The notes under the pieces are model-generated. The model had not been told where the DNA came from. It saw only the letters and a program-made list of their open reading frames with translations, and made no database searches. Source: JBFLYZ01 sp040756415 (GTDB lineage: Bacteria; Bacteroidota; Bacteroidia; JADZBD01). Taken from it: a stretch of 64,000 nucleotides of DNA. Positions 35,063 to 44,295 of the stretch are shown in pieces (position 1 is the stretch's first letter; each line of letters starts with the position of its first letter). The stretch is from positions 1 to 64,000 of the forward strand of contig JBFLYZ010000011.1 in NCBI GenBank assembly GCA_040756415.1. The letters run 5' to 3'. The position numbers and the translations under genes were made by a program.

Positions 35063-37774
35063 ATGAGCAAGATTAAGGTCGGTATCATATTCGGAGGCAT
35101 GAGCAAGGAGCGGGAGATCTCCTTTGCGGGCGGACGTACGGTCTACGACAACCTCAATAAATCCCTGTTCGAGGCTATCCCGATCTTTGTGGACAGCTTC
35201 GGTAATTTCGTGCTGCTGAACTGGGAGTTCATATATAAAGGCTCTATCCGCGATTTTTATCCTCCCGTTGAACATATTCCGCCCGGCAAAGGCGATTTCC
35301 AGGTATATGCCGAAAACCTCGGGCACCTCTCGTTCGAGGAGCAGGAGAAGCTGATAACCAAAATAGGCAAGCGGGTGTTTCCGGCCGAGCTGAAACTGCT
35401 CTTTGACTTCGCTTTTCTCTGCCTGCACGGCCCGTATGGCGAAGATGGCAGGATACAGGGTTTGTTCGAATACCTGCAGATACCCTACAGCGGATCGGGC
35501 ATACTTCCTTCGGCCATCGGCATCGATAAAAGCGTTCAGAAAGAGCTGATGGTCAGCGCGGGCTTCAATTCGCCCCCCTTCTTTACAATAGACCGGGGCG
35601 ATTACATCAGCGGAAAGCTCAGGAGTGCTTTTAAAAGGGCCAGGAAAGAGATCGGCTTTCCTATGGTGATCAAGCCGGCCAACCAGGGCTCTTCCATAGG
35701 CGTTACCATATTGGCCGATAAAGACGAATATAAGTTCATGGAGGCGGTGGAGAAGGCTTTGTTCACGAGGCGGGTGGAAGCCAAAGCCTGGAAGAAGATG
35801 GGAGAGGAAGACAAAGTGGAGTATGTGCGGTTGCTGGCGGATATCCGGGAAGGGATCAGCCTTCCGGTAAGCATCATCGACTCGAAACTAAAGGAATGCA
35901 GTGTTGTGCATCACCCGGATAAGCTGATCGGGGTGCTGGACAATATCTTCAAAACGGAGAAAAAAGGCGTGGTGCTGGAAGCGCTTGACGGGGAGAGCAC
36001 CGTGCTGGTGGAAGGCTTTATTGAAGGCAAAGAGTTCTCCTGTATCGTGATCCAGGATGAAAAGGGCAGGCCGGTGGCCCTGCCGCCTACCGAGATAAGA
36101 AAAGGCAAAGAATTGTTCGATTACCGTTCCAAGTACCTGCCCGGCCTCTCGCGCAAGATCACACCTATCGACCTGCCCGAAGCGCAGATCGGGAAAATAC
36201 GCGCTGAATGCGAACGCCTTTTCACCGAACTGCATTTTGACGTGTATGCCAGGATAGATGGGTTTATTTCCGGGAAGGGGAAGGTCTTTCTGAACGACCC
36301 CAATACCACCAGCGGGATGATGCCATCCTCTTTCTTTTTCCACCAGGCGGCTGAGATCGGCCTGAACCCCTCGCAGTTCCTGACCTACATTATCCGCACC
36401 TCGCTGGCCCAAAGGATCAAGAGAGCGGGGGTCAGGGCCTACGACAGGCTGCTGGTTCAGCTCGACCAGCTCATAGAACAGGACCAGCGTGCCGCTTCGG
36501 CCAGAATAAAGGTGGCTGTGCTGCTGGGAGGCTATTCATCGGAACGCCATATCTCGGTCGAAAGCGGCAGGAACATTTACGAAAAGCTGGCCTCCAGCAC
36601 CAAATACGAACCCATCCCTGTTTTCCTTACGGGCAGCAGCGATGCTCACCGGATGTACCAGATACCCGTGAACCTTTTGCTTAAAGATAATGCAGATGAC
36701 ATTCGGGAAAAGATCGAAAAGTACAAAGTGCATCCCGTCATCAAAAACATCATCCGGCAATGCGGGGCCATTACGGGGAAATACTCCAGTCCGGAGGCGC
36801 TTGCAAAACCCCGTTCCCTGAGCTATGATGATCTTAAAAAGATGGTCGATTGCGTTTTTATAGCCCTGCACGGGCGGCCTGGCGAGGATGGCGCGGTGCA
36901 GGCCCAGTTGGATAAACGCGGCATTCCCTATAACGGAAGCGGTGTGGCCAGCTCGCGCATTACCATCGATAAGTACGTGACCAACGAGCTGCTGAAGCAG
37001 CACGGGTTCATGGTGGCCGAGCATATGCTGGTGCAGGAAGAAGAATGGCTGAAAAATAAGGCGGCCGTTCTGGATAAGATCGCATCGCAGATCGGCTACC
37101 CGTTTATCGCCAAGCCGGTAGATGATGGTTGCAGCTCGGCTGTTAAAAAGATCAAAAATGCCGGGGAGTTCGAAGCCTTTGCCGGCCTGATGTTCCGGAG
37201 AAGCGAGGAGCTCGACCAAACGGCTTCAGCGGTGCTTCATATACGGCCGAAAGAGGAGTTTCCCAGGAAGAAAGTGATCCTGGTGGAGGAGCTGATCGCA
37301 CCGGGGGATGCCAGGCATTTTCTTGAAATAACGGGAGGCATGCTGACCCGTTTCAATGATGACGGCACTATCCAGTACGAAGTGTTCGAGGCCAGCGAGG
37401 CTTTAAGCGAGGGAGAGGTCCTCTCGCTCGAGGAAAAATTCCTTGCCGGCCAGGGCCAGAACATCACTCCCGCGCGGTATTCGCGCGACCCGGAGGAGCG
37501 CCAGAAGATATCCGAGATCGTGAAGGATACGCTGGGCCGTGCCGCCCGTGTGCTCCATGTAAGCGGCTATTGCCGTATCGATGCATTCGTACGCATTTAT
37601 TCCCCCGAACGGGTGGAGGTCATATTCGTGGAGGTCAACTCGCTTCCCGGCATGACCCCCGCCACCTGCATCTTCCACCAGAGCGCCATTAACGGGTATA
37701 AGCCCTACGAGTTCATTGACCGTATCCTGGAATTCGGGTTTGCCCGGAAAAAGCTTCAGGCTAAAGAAGCGTAA
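35063..37774 (+). CDS. tandem fusion of two D-alanine-D-alanine ligase units
   Basis: A 903-residue protein holding two complete Ddl-like ATP-grasp units (about 1-450 and 481-893) joined by a polar linker. Unit 1: GGMSKEREIS (Glu16), LHGPYGEDG, QGSSIGV (Ser210-211), RID399, and metal site NDPNTTSGM in place of E-x-N. Unit 2: GGYSSERHIS (Glu494), LHGRPGEDG, DGCSSAV, RID840 and the canonical EVNSLPGMT (857-864). Unit 1 also has a roughly 70-residue insertion at about 237-305. Ddl normally is one unit of about 330 residues acting as a dimer and makes the D-Ala-D-Ala end of peptidoglycan precursors. Followed by a PASTA protein gene, which supports a cell-wall role. The ATG at 35063 is preferred over a TTG three codons upstream. 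Confidence 0.9.
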   Translation: MSKIKVGIIFGGMSKEREISFAGGRTVYDNLNKSLFEAIPIFVDSFGNFVLLNWEFIYKGSIRDFYPPVEHIPPGKGDFQVYAENLGHLSFEEQEKLITKIGKRVFPAELKLLFDFAFLCLHGPYGEDGRIQGLFEYLQIPYSGSGILPSAIGIDKSVQKELMVSAGFNSPPFFTIDRGDYISGKLRSAFKRARKEIGFPMVIKPANQGSSIGVTILADKDEYKFMEAVEKALFTRRVEAKAWKKMGEEDKVEYVRLLADIREGISLPVSIIDSKLKECSVVHHPDKLIGVLDNIFKTEKKGVVLEALDGESTVLVEGFIEGKEFSCIVIQDEKGRPVALPPTEIRKGKELFDYRSKYLPGLSRKITPIDLPEAQIGKIRAECERLFTELHFDVYARIDGFISGKGKVFLNDPNTTSGMMPSSFFFHQAAEIGLNPSQFLTYIIRTSLAQRIKRAGVRAYDRLLVQLDQLIEQDQRAASARIKVAVLLGGYSSERHISVESGRNIYEKLASSTKYEPIPVFLTGSSDAHRMYQIPVNLLLKDNADDIREKIEKYKVHPVIKNIIRQCGAITGKYSSPEALAKPRSLSYDDLKKMVDCVFIALHGRPGEDGAVQAQLDKRGIPYNGSGVASSRITIDKYVTNELLKQHGFMVAEHMLVQEEEWLKNKAAVLDKIASQIGYPFIAKPVDDGCSSAVKKIKNAGEFEAFAGLMFRRSEELDQTASAVLHIRPKEEFPRKKVILVEELIAPGDARHFLEITGGMLTRFNDDGTIQYEVFEASEALSEGEVLSLEEKFLAGQGQNITPARYSRDPEERQKISEIVKDTLGRAARVLHVSGYCRIDAFVRIYSPERVEVIFVEVNSLPGMTPATCIFHQSAINGYKPYEFIDRILEFGFARKKLQAKEA

Positions 37775-37822
37775 GCTCCCTGCATTTGCCAATTCTTAGT
37801 ACTTTTAAGGCTTCTTGATCCT

Positions 37823-38608
37823 ATGGCCTTTTTGAAGAATCTCTGGCTTTTTTTGAAGAGTAAGGTTTTCTGGAAACACTTTGTCCTGGCCGGTTTGGTC
37901 CTGGCCGGTTTGTTATGGGGTATTTTCTCCTACCTGGAAGCACACACCGATCATGGGGAATTCATAGAAGTGCCTGATTTTACCGGCCTGACGCTGGCCG
38001 AGATCCGCGATTTCGCCAAACGGCATAACCTCCGGGATACGATCATCGATTCTGTTTATAACGACAAAATGCCCAAGGGCACGGTGGTGGCGCAGGATCC
38101 GGTCAAAAATTCGAAGGTCAAGCACAATAGGATGATCTATCTTTACGTTAACAGCAAGATGCCCCAGATGGTGGCCATGCCCAACCTGGTGGATGCCTCA
38201 CCCCGGCAGGCGTTCCAGGTGCTTGAAACGTACGGACTTAAATACAAATCGGTATCAAGGGCGGGATTGAACTGCGTGCTTGAGCAGAAGTATAAAGGGC
38301 AGCCGATCAAACCCGGGACCATGATACCGAAAGGATCGAAGATAGAGCTGGTGATCGGTACCGGGGAGGGAGGAGAACAGGTGCTTATCCCCTGTCTCAG
38401 CGGGCTGACACGTAAAGAGGCGAATGATAAGATGGTATCGGCCGGGTTGAGTGAGGGTGCGGTGGTTTGCCCTGACTGTAAAACATCCCAGGATACGGCA
38501 ACGGCCACCGTGTATAAGCAGGTGCCGGGCTGCTGCCCGGAATGCGAAACGGATGGAGGCAGCAGTATAGATATTTATTTAACTTTAAAGGGAGATTCAA
38601 TACCATAA
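37823..38608 (+). CDS. membrane-anchored PASTA-domain protein
   Basis: A 261-residue protein with a short cytoplasmic N-terminus, one membrane helix (about residues 20-39) and three PASTA repeats outside (about 48-112, 118-185, 190-258; for example VPDFTGLTLAEIRDFA, MPNLVDASPRQAFQVL, IPCLSGLTRKEANDKM). PASTA modules bind peptidoglycan or beta-lactam-like ligands. Unlike the Gram-positive proteins there is no kinase or transpeptidase domain. The last repeat has a Cys cluster (VCPDCKTS..GCCPEC). The gene lies 48 bp after the ddl fusion, and its stop codon directly touches the next ATG. Confidence 0.88.
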   Translation: MAFLKNLWLFLKSKVFWKHFVLAGLVLAGLLWGIFSYLEAHTDHGEFIEVPDFTGLTLAEIRDFAKRHNLRDTIIDSVYNDKMPKGTVVAQDPVKNSKVKHNRMIYLYVNSKMPQMVAMPNLVDASPRQAFQVLETYGLKYKSVSRAGLNCVLEQKYKGQPIKPGTMIPKGSKIELVIGTGEGGEQVLIPCLSGLTRKEANDKMVSAGLSEGAVVCPDCKTSQDTATATVYKQVPGCCPECETDGGSSIDIYLTLKGDSIP

Positions 38609-40534
38609 ATGCGAAAAGCCCTGCTCATATTGATCGTATTTGCGTGTGCTAAGGGTGCGGCAGCCCAGGAATTGCTGCTGCCCTTTACCGCCAATCCTTT
38701 TCTGATCAGCGAATGGAAAAAAAAGCAGGAAAGCGCTTCGGTTTATAAGACCGCTTTCGCTGCGGATACGCTGCAATCGCTGCCGTTCCGTGACGACTTT
38801 TCGACCTATACCGGCTACCCGGATACGGCCCTGTGGGCTGACGACCATACCTATGTCAACCGCGATCTTTCCATAGCTCCGGTTACCCTGGGAGCGGTAA
38901 CGTTCGATGGTGTGGGAAGGACCGGCCTGCCGTATGATACCGTGATCACCAGTTTCGGTATATCCGATACCTGCGACTGGCTTACTTCCAGGCATATCAA
39001 CCTGGACTATCCGGGCGATTCCACAGTATACCTCAGCTTCTTTTACCAGGCCATGGGCCGTGGCGACAAACCGGACCAGAACGACTCCATTATACTTGAA
39101 TTCTGGAATGCGGCCACCCAGCAATGGAAGAAAGTATGGGGGCGCCCGGGCTACAGCGGCACCCAAACGCCCGATAGCATCTTCCGGCTGGTAATGCTCA
39201 ATGTGGATACGGCTTACCTCAAGAACGGTTTCCGGTTCCGCTTTCACAACCTGGGAACGCCCTGCGGCAATATCGACCAGTGGCATATCGATTACGTGTA
39301 CCTGGACAGGAACCGTTCGGCAGCGGATACGATCTTCCGCGATGTGGGCTTTGTATATTCTCCCACCTCATTGCTGAAAAACTATTTTGCCATGCCGTTC
39401 AACCAGTATAATCCCTCCGAGCTGAACGACACCCTTACCAATTTCATCCGGAACAATGACACCACCATCAACAATACGTTTTATACTTATAAAATACTGA
39501 ATGGTCTTCAAACCACGGTTTTCACCTACCCCGGCAGTTCGGGCAATATCAATCCTTTTGAGGTTTCGGGTTACACTACCTGTACCATACCCACTACCGG
39601 GTGCTATGATATTTACCGGACACCACTTAATACCAGCGCGTTCCAGGGCGTGCTTACCGGCAATACAACTTATTCCATTGTTCATTCGATCAATCCCACC
39701 ACGGATAATAATGTGGGGAATGACACGGTAAAGCGGGTGACCCATTTTTATAATTACTACGCCTACGATGACGGCACGGCCGAGAGCGGTTACGGGCTCA
39801 ATGTGTACGGAGGGCAGATCGCTTATAAGTTCACCCTGAACTATACCGATACCATCAGGGCGGTAGACCTGTGCTTTAACTGGATACCCGATGGGGTCAG
39901 CATTCCGCCCGTGAATTCGGTCAACGACCGCCAGTTCAGGTTGTTCATCTGGGCCGATAATAACGGCCAGCCCGGTTCGGTGATCTACTACGATAGTATC
40001 GTTACCCCAAGCTACCAGTACCTGTACCATACCGATTGGGGAATGATCACCAACTTGTTCACGCGTTACCGCCTTACTTCACCGGTCGTGCTGAGCGGAA
40101 CGTTTTACGTAGGTTGGGTGCAGTTGACCAACAATATACTCAGCCTGGGCCTCGACCGTAACTCCAACGCCAATACAACCAGGCTATGGTACAGGACCAG
40201 CAGCAACTGGAACCCGAGCGTGATCAACGGATCGGTGATGCTGCGGCCGGTGTTCGGCCTGGACAGCGAACTGGCCGGCACTGCGGAGGCCAATGAAGCC
40301 CTGAATGAGTATGCGCTTTATCCTAACCCGGCCGCTGACGCGGTGTTTGTCAATGCCGGAACCCAGGGCGGAGAGATGGGCATCTTTAATTCGATGGGAA
40401 GCGAAGTGGGAAATTACCGCTTGAGCGAAGGGGTGAATGAGGTAAACGTTGCCGGCCTGGCTCCCGGTATCTATTTCGTACGCATTTCCTGCGGCCATGC
40501 CGTTTCAGTGCAAAAACTCGTGCTTAGCCGATAG
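38609..40534 (+). CDS. secreted T9SS-sorted protein of unknown function
   Basis: A 641-residue protein with a signal peptide (MRKALLILIVFACAKGAAAQ). A large beta-rich body contains FRDDFSTYTGYPDTALWADD and YLSFFYQAMGRGDKP, which look like a galactose-binding or MAM-like domain. A T9SS type A sorting domain ends the chain (YALYPNPAADAVFVNAG, GIYFVRISCG, KLVLSR). It starts on the base after the PASTA stop and ends on the base before the RluA-family ATG. A surface protein placed in a cell-wall and rRNA-modification operon is unusual; the function is not recognised. Confidence 0.8.
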   Translation: MRKALLILIVFACAKGAAAQELLLPFTANPFLISEWKKKQESASVYKTAFAADTLQSLPFRDDFSTYTGYPDTALWADDHTYVNRDLSIAPVTLGAVTFDGVGRTGLPYDTVITSFGISDTCDWLTSRHINLDYPGDSTVYLSFFYQAMGRGDKPDQNDSIILEFWNAATQQWKKVWGRPGYSGTQTPDSIFRLVMLNVDTAYLKNGFRFRFHNLGTPCGNIDQWHIDYVYLDRNRSAADTIFRDVGFVYSPTSLLKNYFAMPFNQYNPSELNDTLTNFIRNNDTTINNTFYTYKILNGLQTTVFTYPGSSGNINPFEVSGYTTCTIPTTGCYDIYRTPLNTSAFQGVLTGNTTYSIVHSINPTTDNNVGNDTVKRVTHFYNYYAYDDGTAESGYGLNVYGGQIAYKFTLNYTDTIRAVDLCFNWIPDGVSIPPVNSVNDRQFRLFIWADNNGQPGSVIYYDSIVTPSYQYLYHTDWGMITNLFTRYRLTSPVVLSGTFYVGWVQLTNNILSLGLDRNSNANTTRLWYRTSSNWNPSVINGSVMLRPVFGLDSELAGTAEANEALNEYALYPNPAADAVFVNAGTQGGEMGIFNSMGSEVGNYRLSEGVNEVNVAGLAPGIYFVRISCGHAVSVQKLVLSR

Positions 40535-41596
40535 ATGAGCGAGGACCTGGACGCTGCCGATACCGGTTCACCGGAAGATGAGCAGGAGCTTTATGAACAT
40601 CACCGTATAACCATCGATAAAGGGCAGGTTCCCCTGCGCGTTGACAAGTTTCTCACCAACCGTATCGAGAACGCCACGCGTACCAAGATACAGTATGCCG
40701 CGGAAGCCGGCTGCATACATGTAAACGGCAAGCCGGTAAAATCAAACTATAAAGTGAAGCCGGGGGATGTGCTGACCATCCTGATGCCTCACCCGCCCAG
40801 GGAGATCGAGCTGATACCTCAGGATCTGCCGATAGAGATCCTTTATGAGGATGATGACATTATCATAATCAATAAAAAGGCGGGCATGGTCGTGCACCCG
40901 GGATACGGGAATTATACGGGTACGCTGATGAACGCGCTGGTGCATCATTTTCAGAACCTGCCCGTGAGCAAAACGCAACGAGTGGAGGCGGAGCTGCGGC
41001 CCGGCCTGGTGCATCGTATTGATAAGAATACCTCGGGCATCATCGTCATTGCCAAGAACGAGCTGAGCATGACGCGTATGGCCAAAAAATTCTTTGACCG
41101 CGATATCGATCGCACGTACCTGGCGCTGGTATGGGGCGATTTCAAGGAGGATAGCGGGACCATCACCGGCCATATCGGGCGCAGCCTGAAGGACCGCAAG
41201 CGCATGGCCGTGTTCCCCGGTGGCGAATACGGGAAACCTGCCATCACGCACTGGAAAGTGGTCGAGCGACTGGGTTACGTTACACTGATCGAATGCAAGC
41301 TGGAGACCGGCCGTACGCACCAGATCCGCGTACATATGGAGTTTGCCGGACATCCTTTATTCAACGATGAGACCTATGGAGGCAACCGGATATTGAAAGG
41401 AACAACCTTTTCCAAATACAGGCAGTTCGTTGAAAATTGTTTTGAAATGATGCCCCGACATGCGCTGCATGCCAAGTCGCTCGGGTTCAGGCATCCGGCA
41501 ACGGGCAAGTACATTCATTTTGATTCCGAGCTGCCGGAAGATTTCCGCAACCTGCTTGATAAGTGGCGCAAGTACATGCAGTACCGGCCCGAATAG
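40535..41596 (+). CDS. RluA-family 23S rRNA pseudouridine synthase (RluD-like)
   Basis: A 353-residue enzyme: N-terminal S4 RNA-binding domain (VPLRVDKFLTNRIENATRTK..GCIHVNGKPVK) and a pseudouridine synthase domain with the catalytic motif GLVHRIDKNTSGIIV (Asp is the nucleophile), TYLALVWG and LETGRTHQIRVHM. RluD makes pseudouridines in helix 69 of 23S rRNA, the same region that RlmH methylates. The start immediately follows the upstream stop (TAGATG). The first about 25 residues are an acidic extension. Confidence 0.9.
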   Translation: MSEDLDAADTGSPEDEQELYEHHRITIDKGQVPLRVDKFLTNRIENATRTKIQYAAEAGCIHVNGKPVKSNYKVKPGDVLTILMPHPPREIELIPQDLPIEILYEDDDIIIINKKAGMVVHPGYGNYTGTLMNALVHHFQNLPVSKTQRVEAELRPGLVHRIDKNTSGIIVIAKNELSMTRMAKKFFDRDIDRTYLALVWGDFKEDSGTITGHIGRSLKDRKRMAVFPGGEYGKPAITHWKVVERLGYVTLIECKLETGRTHQIRVHMEFAGHPLFNDETYGGNRILKGTTFSKYRQFVENCFEMMPRHALHAKSLGFRHPATGKYIHFDSELPEDFRNLLDKWRKYMQYRPE

Positions 41597-41616
41597 ATGC
41601 AACAATAAAGCCGGGC

Positions 41617-42762
41617 TCAGCCGATCAGGTTTTCCTCAACCGAATAATCGTGAATAGTATTGTATAGCGTATCGCGCTCGATGGGAATACGTCCTGCCTG
41701 CCTGATGAGGCCGACCAGTTGCGCTGTGGTAAGCACGGGCGTTTGCTCTTCAGCGCCAGCCATGCTATAGATCTTCGTGCTGTCGTCAATAGTGCCGTCT
41801 ATGTCATTTACACCGAAAGAAAGTGAAAGCTGTGCGTTGGTCCTCCCGATCATGGGCCAGTAAGCTTTGATGTGGGGAAAATTATCGAGGTATATCCTGG
41901 CTATGGCATAATTGCGCATATCCTCTATGGTGCTTACCTCGGGCACGTGGCTCATCTGGTTATCGTGGTTGCGGAACTTGAGCGGAATAAAAGTATTGAA
42001 CAGGCCGGTCTCGTCCTGAAGATCGCGCAGCCGGTCCATGTGATCGATACGATGGCTGAAACGTTCAATATGGCCGTACAGCATGGTTGCATTCGATGGT
42101 ATGCCCAGGCGATGAGCCGTTCGGTGTATCTCCAGCCACTCGTCAGCCGTACATTTATCCTCGCAGATCTGCTGGCGTATCTCCGCATCAAATATCTCGG
42201 CACCGCCACCGGGCAGTGAGTCGAGCCCGTGTTCTTTCAGGTACCTGAGGCCTTGCTCATAGCTCTTTCCGGATTTTCGTATCATATAATCAAGCTCTAC
42301 CGCGGTAAAGGCCTTGATATGGAGATCGCTGCGGTGCGATTTGATCTTTTTCAGTAGTTGCGCAAAATACTCCAGCGTCATTTTCGGGTGGACCCCGCCA
42401 ACAATGTGCACTTCCGTAACCGGCTTGCCGTCATAAGCCTTTATTTTATCCAATATTTCCTGCTCCCATATCTCCCACGAGCCTTCCTTTTGCTTCAGCA
42501 GGCGGGAGTAGGAGCAGAACTTACAGTCAAACACGCAGATATTAGTGGGTTCGATATGAAAGTTGCGGTTAAAATAGGTCTTGTTGCCGTGCAGTTTTTC
42601 GCGAATGAAATTGGCCAGGGAGCCCACAAAGCCTATTTCACCTTTTTCGTAAAGCAGCAGACCTTCGGCAGGGTTCAGCCTTTTTCCGTTCAATATCTTT
42701 TCGCCTATCTTTTTCAGTTCAGGATCTGAAACTGCCGCAACGATCGCTTCTGCCGGGTTCAT
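41617..42762 (-). CDS. mqnE: aminofutalosine synthase (radical SAM)
   Basis: A 381-residue radical SAM enzyme of the futalosine pathway of menaquinone synthesis. It joins SAM to 3-[(1-carboxyvinyl)oxy]benzoate to form aminofutalosine. The 4Fe-4S motif is PTNICVFDCKFCSYSR (CxxxCxxC). Other family marks: VHIVGGVHPKMTLEYF, LPGGGAEIFDAEIR, and the C-terminal SMAGAEEQTPVLTTAQLV followed by GRIPIERDTLYN, which favour MqnE over MqnC. Its presence means this organism makes menaquinone by the futalosine route. Convergent with the RluA-family gene, 20 bp apart. Confidence 0.9.
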   Translation of the reverse strand: MNPAEAIVAAVSDPELKKIGEKILNGKRLNPAEGLLLYEKGEIGFVGSLANFIREKLHGNKTYFNRNFHIEPTNICVFDCKFCSYSRLLKQKEGSWEIWEQEILDKIKAYDGKPVTEVHIVGGVHPKMTLEYFAQLLKKIKSHRSDLHIKAFTAVELDYMIRKSGKSYEQGLRYLKEHGLDSLPGGGAEIFDAEIRQQICEDKCTADEWLEIHRTAHRLGIPSNATMLYGHIERFSHRIDHMDRLRDLQDETGLFNTFIPLKFRNHDNQMSHVPEVSTIEDMRNYAIARIYLDNFPHIKAYWPMIGRTNAQLSLSFGVNDIDGTIDDSTKIYSMAGAEEQTPVLTTAQLVGLIRQAGRIPIERDTLYNTIHDYSVEENLIG

Positions 42763-42784
42763 GGCATAAAATTACTCAAAAAAG

Positions 42785-42811
42785 AAAAGCATCCGGTTCT
42801 CGGATGCTTTT
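42785..42811 (-). terminator. terminator after the first M43-type protease gene
   Basis: An 11-bp perfect stem AAAAGCATCCG/CGGATGCTTTT with a 5-nt loop, 20 bp past the stop at 42832, with T-rich sequence following on the minus strand. It lies just upstream of mqnE. Confidence 0.85.
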
Positions 42812-42831
42812 CCAAAGGAAGATACTTAAGG

Positions 42832-44178
42832 TTATTTTGCAACCGTTACTTTTTGGGTCGATTTGCCGGCATCGTTGCTCAGCTCCACATAATATACTCC
42901 ATTACCGAACGCAGACAGGTCGATCTGTATATCGCCCGGGTTGGCGACCTTCAGTTCGTAGATCACTTCACCAATGGTGTTATAGATCTTTACGTTCACC
43001 CCATTCGCCTGGTCAAGCGGCTTGATGGTAAGCATCCCGCTGGTAGGATTGGGAAACAGGTCGAAACGGTTCTTGTTATCGATGTCATTGACCGATACGG
43101 GCATGCATCCGTTGGAGGTGGCCAGCGGGGCCCTGTACGTGCCGTTGGCCATGCAGGTTTGCATCCGGGCTTTTTGCCCGGCCGTGAACATATACATGCA
43201 CGCGTCATCCGTATAGTCCATATAGTTCATCGTCATCTCCCCGGTGGTGCCTGTACATACATTGGCGTGGTAAGTGGATGAGGAGGCGATGCATCCGAAG
43301 TGGGCATCAGCCTGGTTGGGCGTATCGGTAACATAGTCCGTTCCGCTGCACTCGGTATTGGAGCAGGCGCCATTACCGTTGCCATCATCGCCCCAGATAT
43401 GGCGCAATCCAAGCCAATGGCCGATCTCATGCGTTGCGGTACGGCCTTTATTGTACTGGGCAAGCAGGGGCGCAATATCTCCAAAGGCGGTATACAGGAT
43501 CACCACCCCGTCTGTTGTTGAGGTGCCAAAAGGTCCGCTTAGGCCGGTGAGCCCTGAGCCAGCGGGGAAAGTGGCGTAGCCAAGGAGCCCACCGCTGAGG
43601 TTCATCACCCATATGTTCAGGTACTTGGTCGGATCCCATATGGTAGCCGGCTTGATCGTGCTGTTGATATACGATGAGGAGTAAGGCGGGGCCGTCCAGC
43701 CCATGGTGTTGCGATTCACCCGGTGAATTCCCGGCTCGCTGAGTGCGTTACCCTGGGGATCGCGCATGGCCTTGCAGAAATTGATCTCGCAATCGGCAAC
43801 CAGGCTTTGCCAGGCCGAGGGTGTATTGGTCCAGTCGGTGTTTGTTTTACGGAAATCTTCATTGAGAATATCGAACTGGGAATTGACCTTGTTCTGGCTG
43901 ATGTTGGTGCCCGATCCTACCGCTTCTCCATTATGGATCACATGCACAATGGTAGGAATGGTGTACAGTACGCTCTGGGGGGCATTGGGGTCAGCCTGGC
44001 GCTCGGCCATCTTTTCGGCCAGCCAGATCTCGAACTCCTCCGGCAGCATAGGCGTGCCGCAGCGGATTATGGTTTCCATATCCGGTGCGGTATGATCGTG
44101 CCCTTGATTCTGGGCAACAGCTTCCGGACAACACATCAGAAGGGCAGCTCCGATGCAAAGCAGTAGATGTTTATTCAT
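42832..44178 (-). CDS. secreted M43-type zinc metalloprotease, T9SS sorted
   Basis: A 448-residue protein: signal peptide (MNKHLLLCIGAALLMCCPEAVAQ), a propeptide-like region, and a pappalysin-type (M43) protease domain with HEIGHWLGLRHIWGDD (HExxHxxGxxH zinc site) and the Met-turn region MNYMDYTDDACMYMFT. It ends in a T9SS type A sorting domain (FDLFPNPTSGMLTIKP.. VYYVELSN). Such enzymes are surface or secreted endopeptidases. The next gene upstream, at 44296-46476, is a paralogue. Promoter and terminator on both sides make it a single-gene unit. Confidence 0.9.
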   Translation of the reverse strand: MNKHLLLCIGAALLMCCPEAVAQNQGHDHTAPDMETIIRCGTPMLPEEFEIWLAEKMAERQADPNAPQSVLYTIPTIVHVIHNGEAVGSGTNISQNKVNSQFDILNEDFRKTNTDWTNTPSAWQSLVADCEINFCKAMRDPQGNALSEPGIHRVNRNTMGWTAPPYSSSYINSTIKPATIWDPTKYLNIWVMNLSGGLLGYATFPAGSGLTGLSGPFGTSTTDGVVILYTAFGDIAPLLAQYNKGRTATHEIGHWLGLRHIWGDDGNGNGACSNTECSGTDYVTDTPNQADAHFGCIASSSTYHANVCTGTTGEMTMNYMDYTDDACMYMFTAGQKARMQTCMANGTYRAPLATSNGCMPVSVNDIDNKNRFDLFPNPTSGMLTIKPLDQANGVNVKIYNTIGEVIYELKVANPGDIQIDLSAFGNGVYYVELSNDAGKSTQKVTVAK

Positions 44179-44212
44179 AGGGTTAGGGTTTGGTTAGGTT
44201 GATTCGTGTATG

Positions 44213-44243
44213 CGAATATAGAGTAAAAAGATATAAAAACAAA
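44213..44243 (-). promoter_or_regulatory. promoter of the first M43-type protease gene
   Basis: On the minus strand TTTG (44240-44243) and TATATTCG (44213-44220) are 19 nt apart, close to the Bacteroidota TTTG-N19-21-TAnnTTTG promoter. The TTTG lies in the T tail of the terminator of the upstream gene. Confidence 0.5.
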
Positions 44244-44265
44244 AAATCCCGCTTCAAAGCGGGAT
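44240..44265 (-). terminator. terminator after the second M43-type protease gene
   Basis: The stem ATCCCGCT/AGCGGGAT with a short loop, followed on the minus strand by T6 and more T-rich sequence, 30 bp past the stop at 44296. Confidence 0.85.
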
Positions 44266-44295
44266 CCTTTGTTAGGAATCGAATAAGGCACGATG

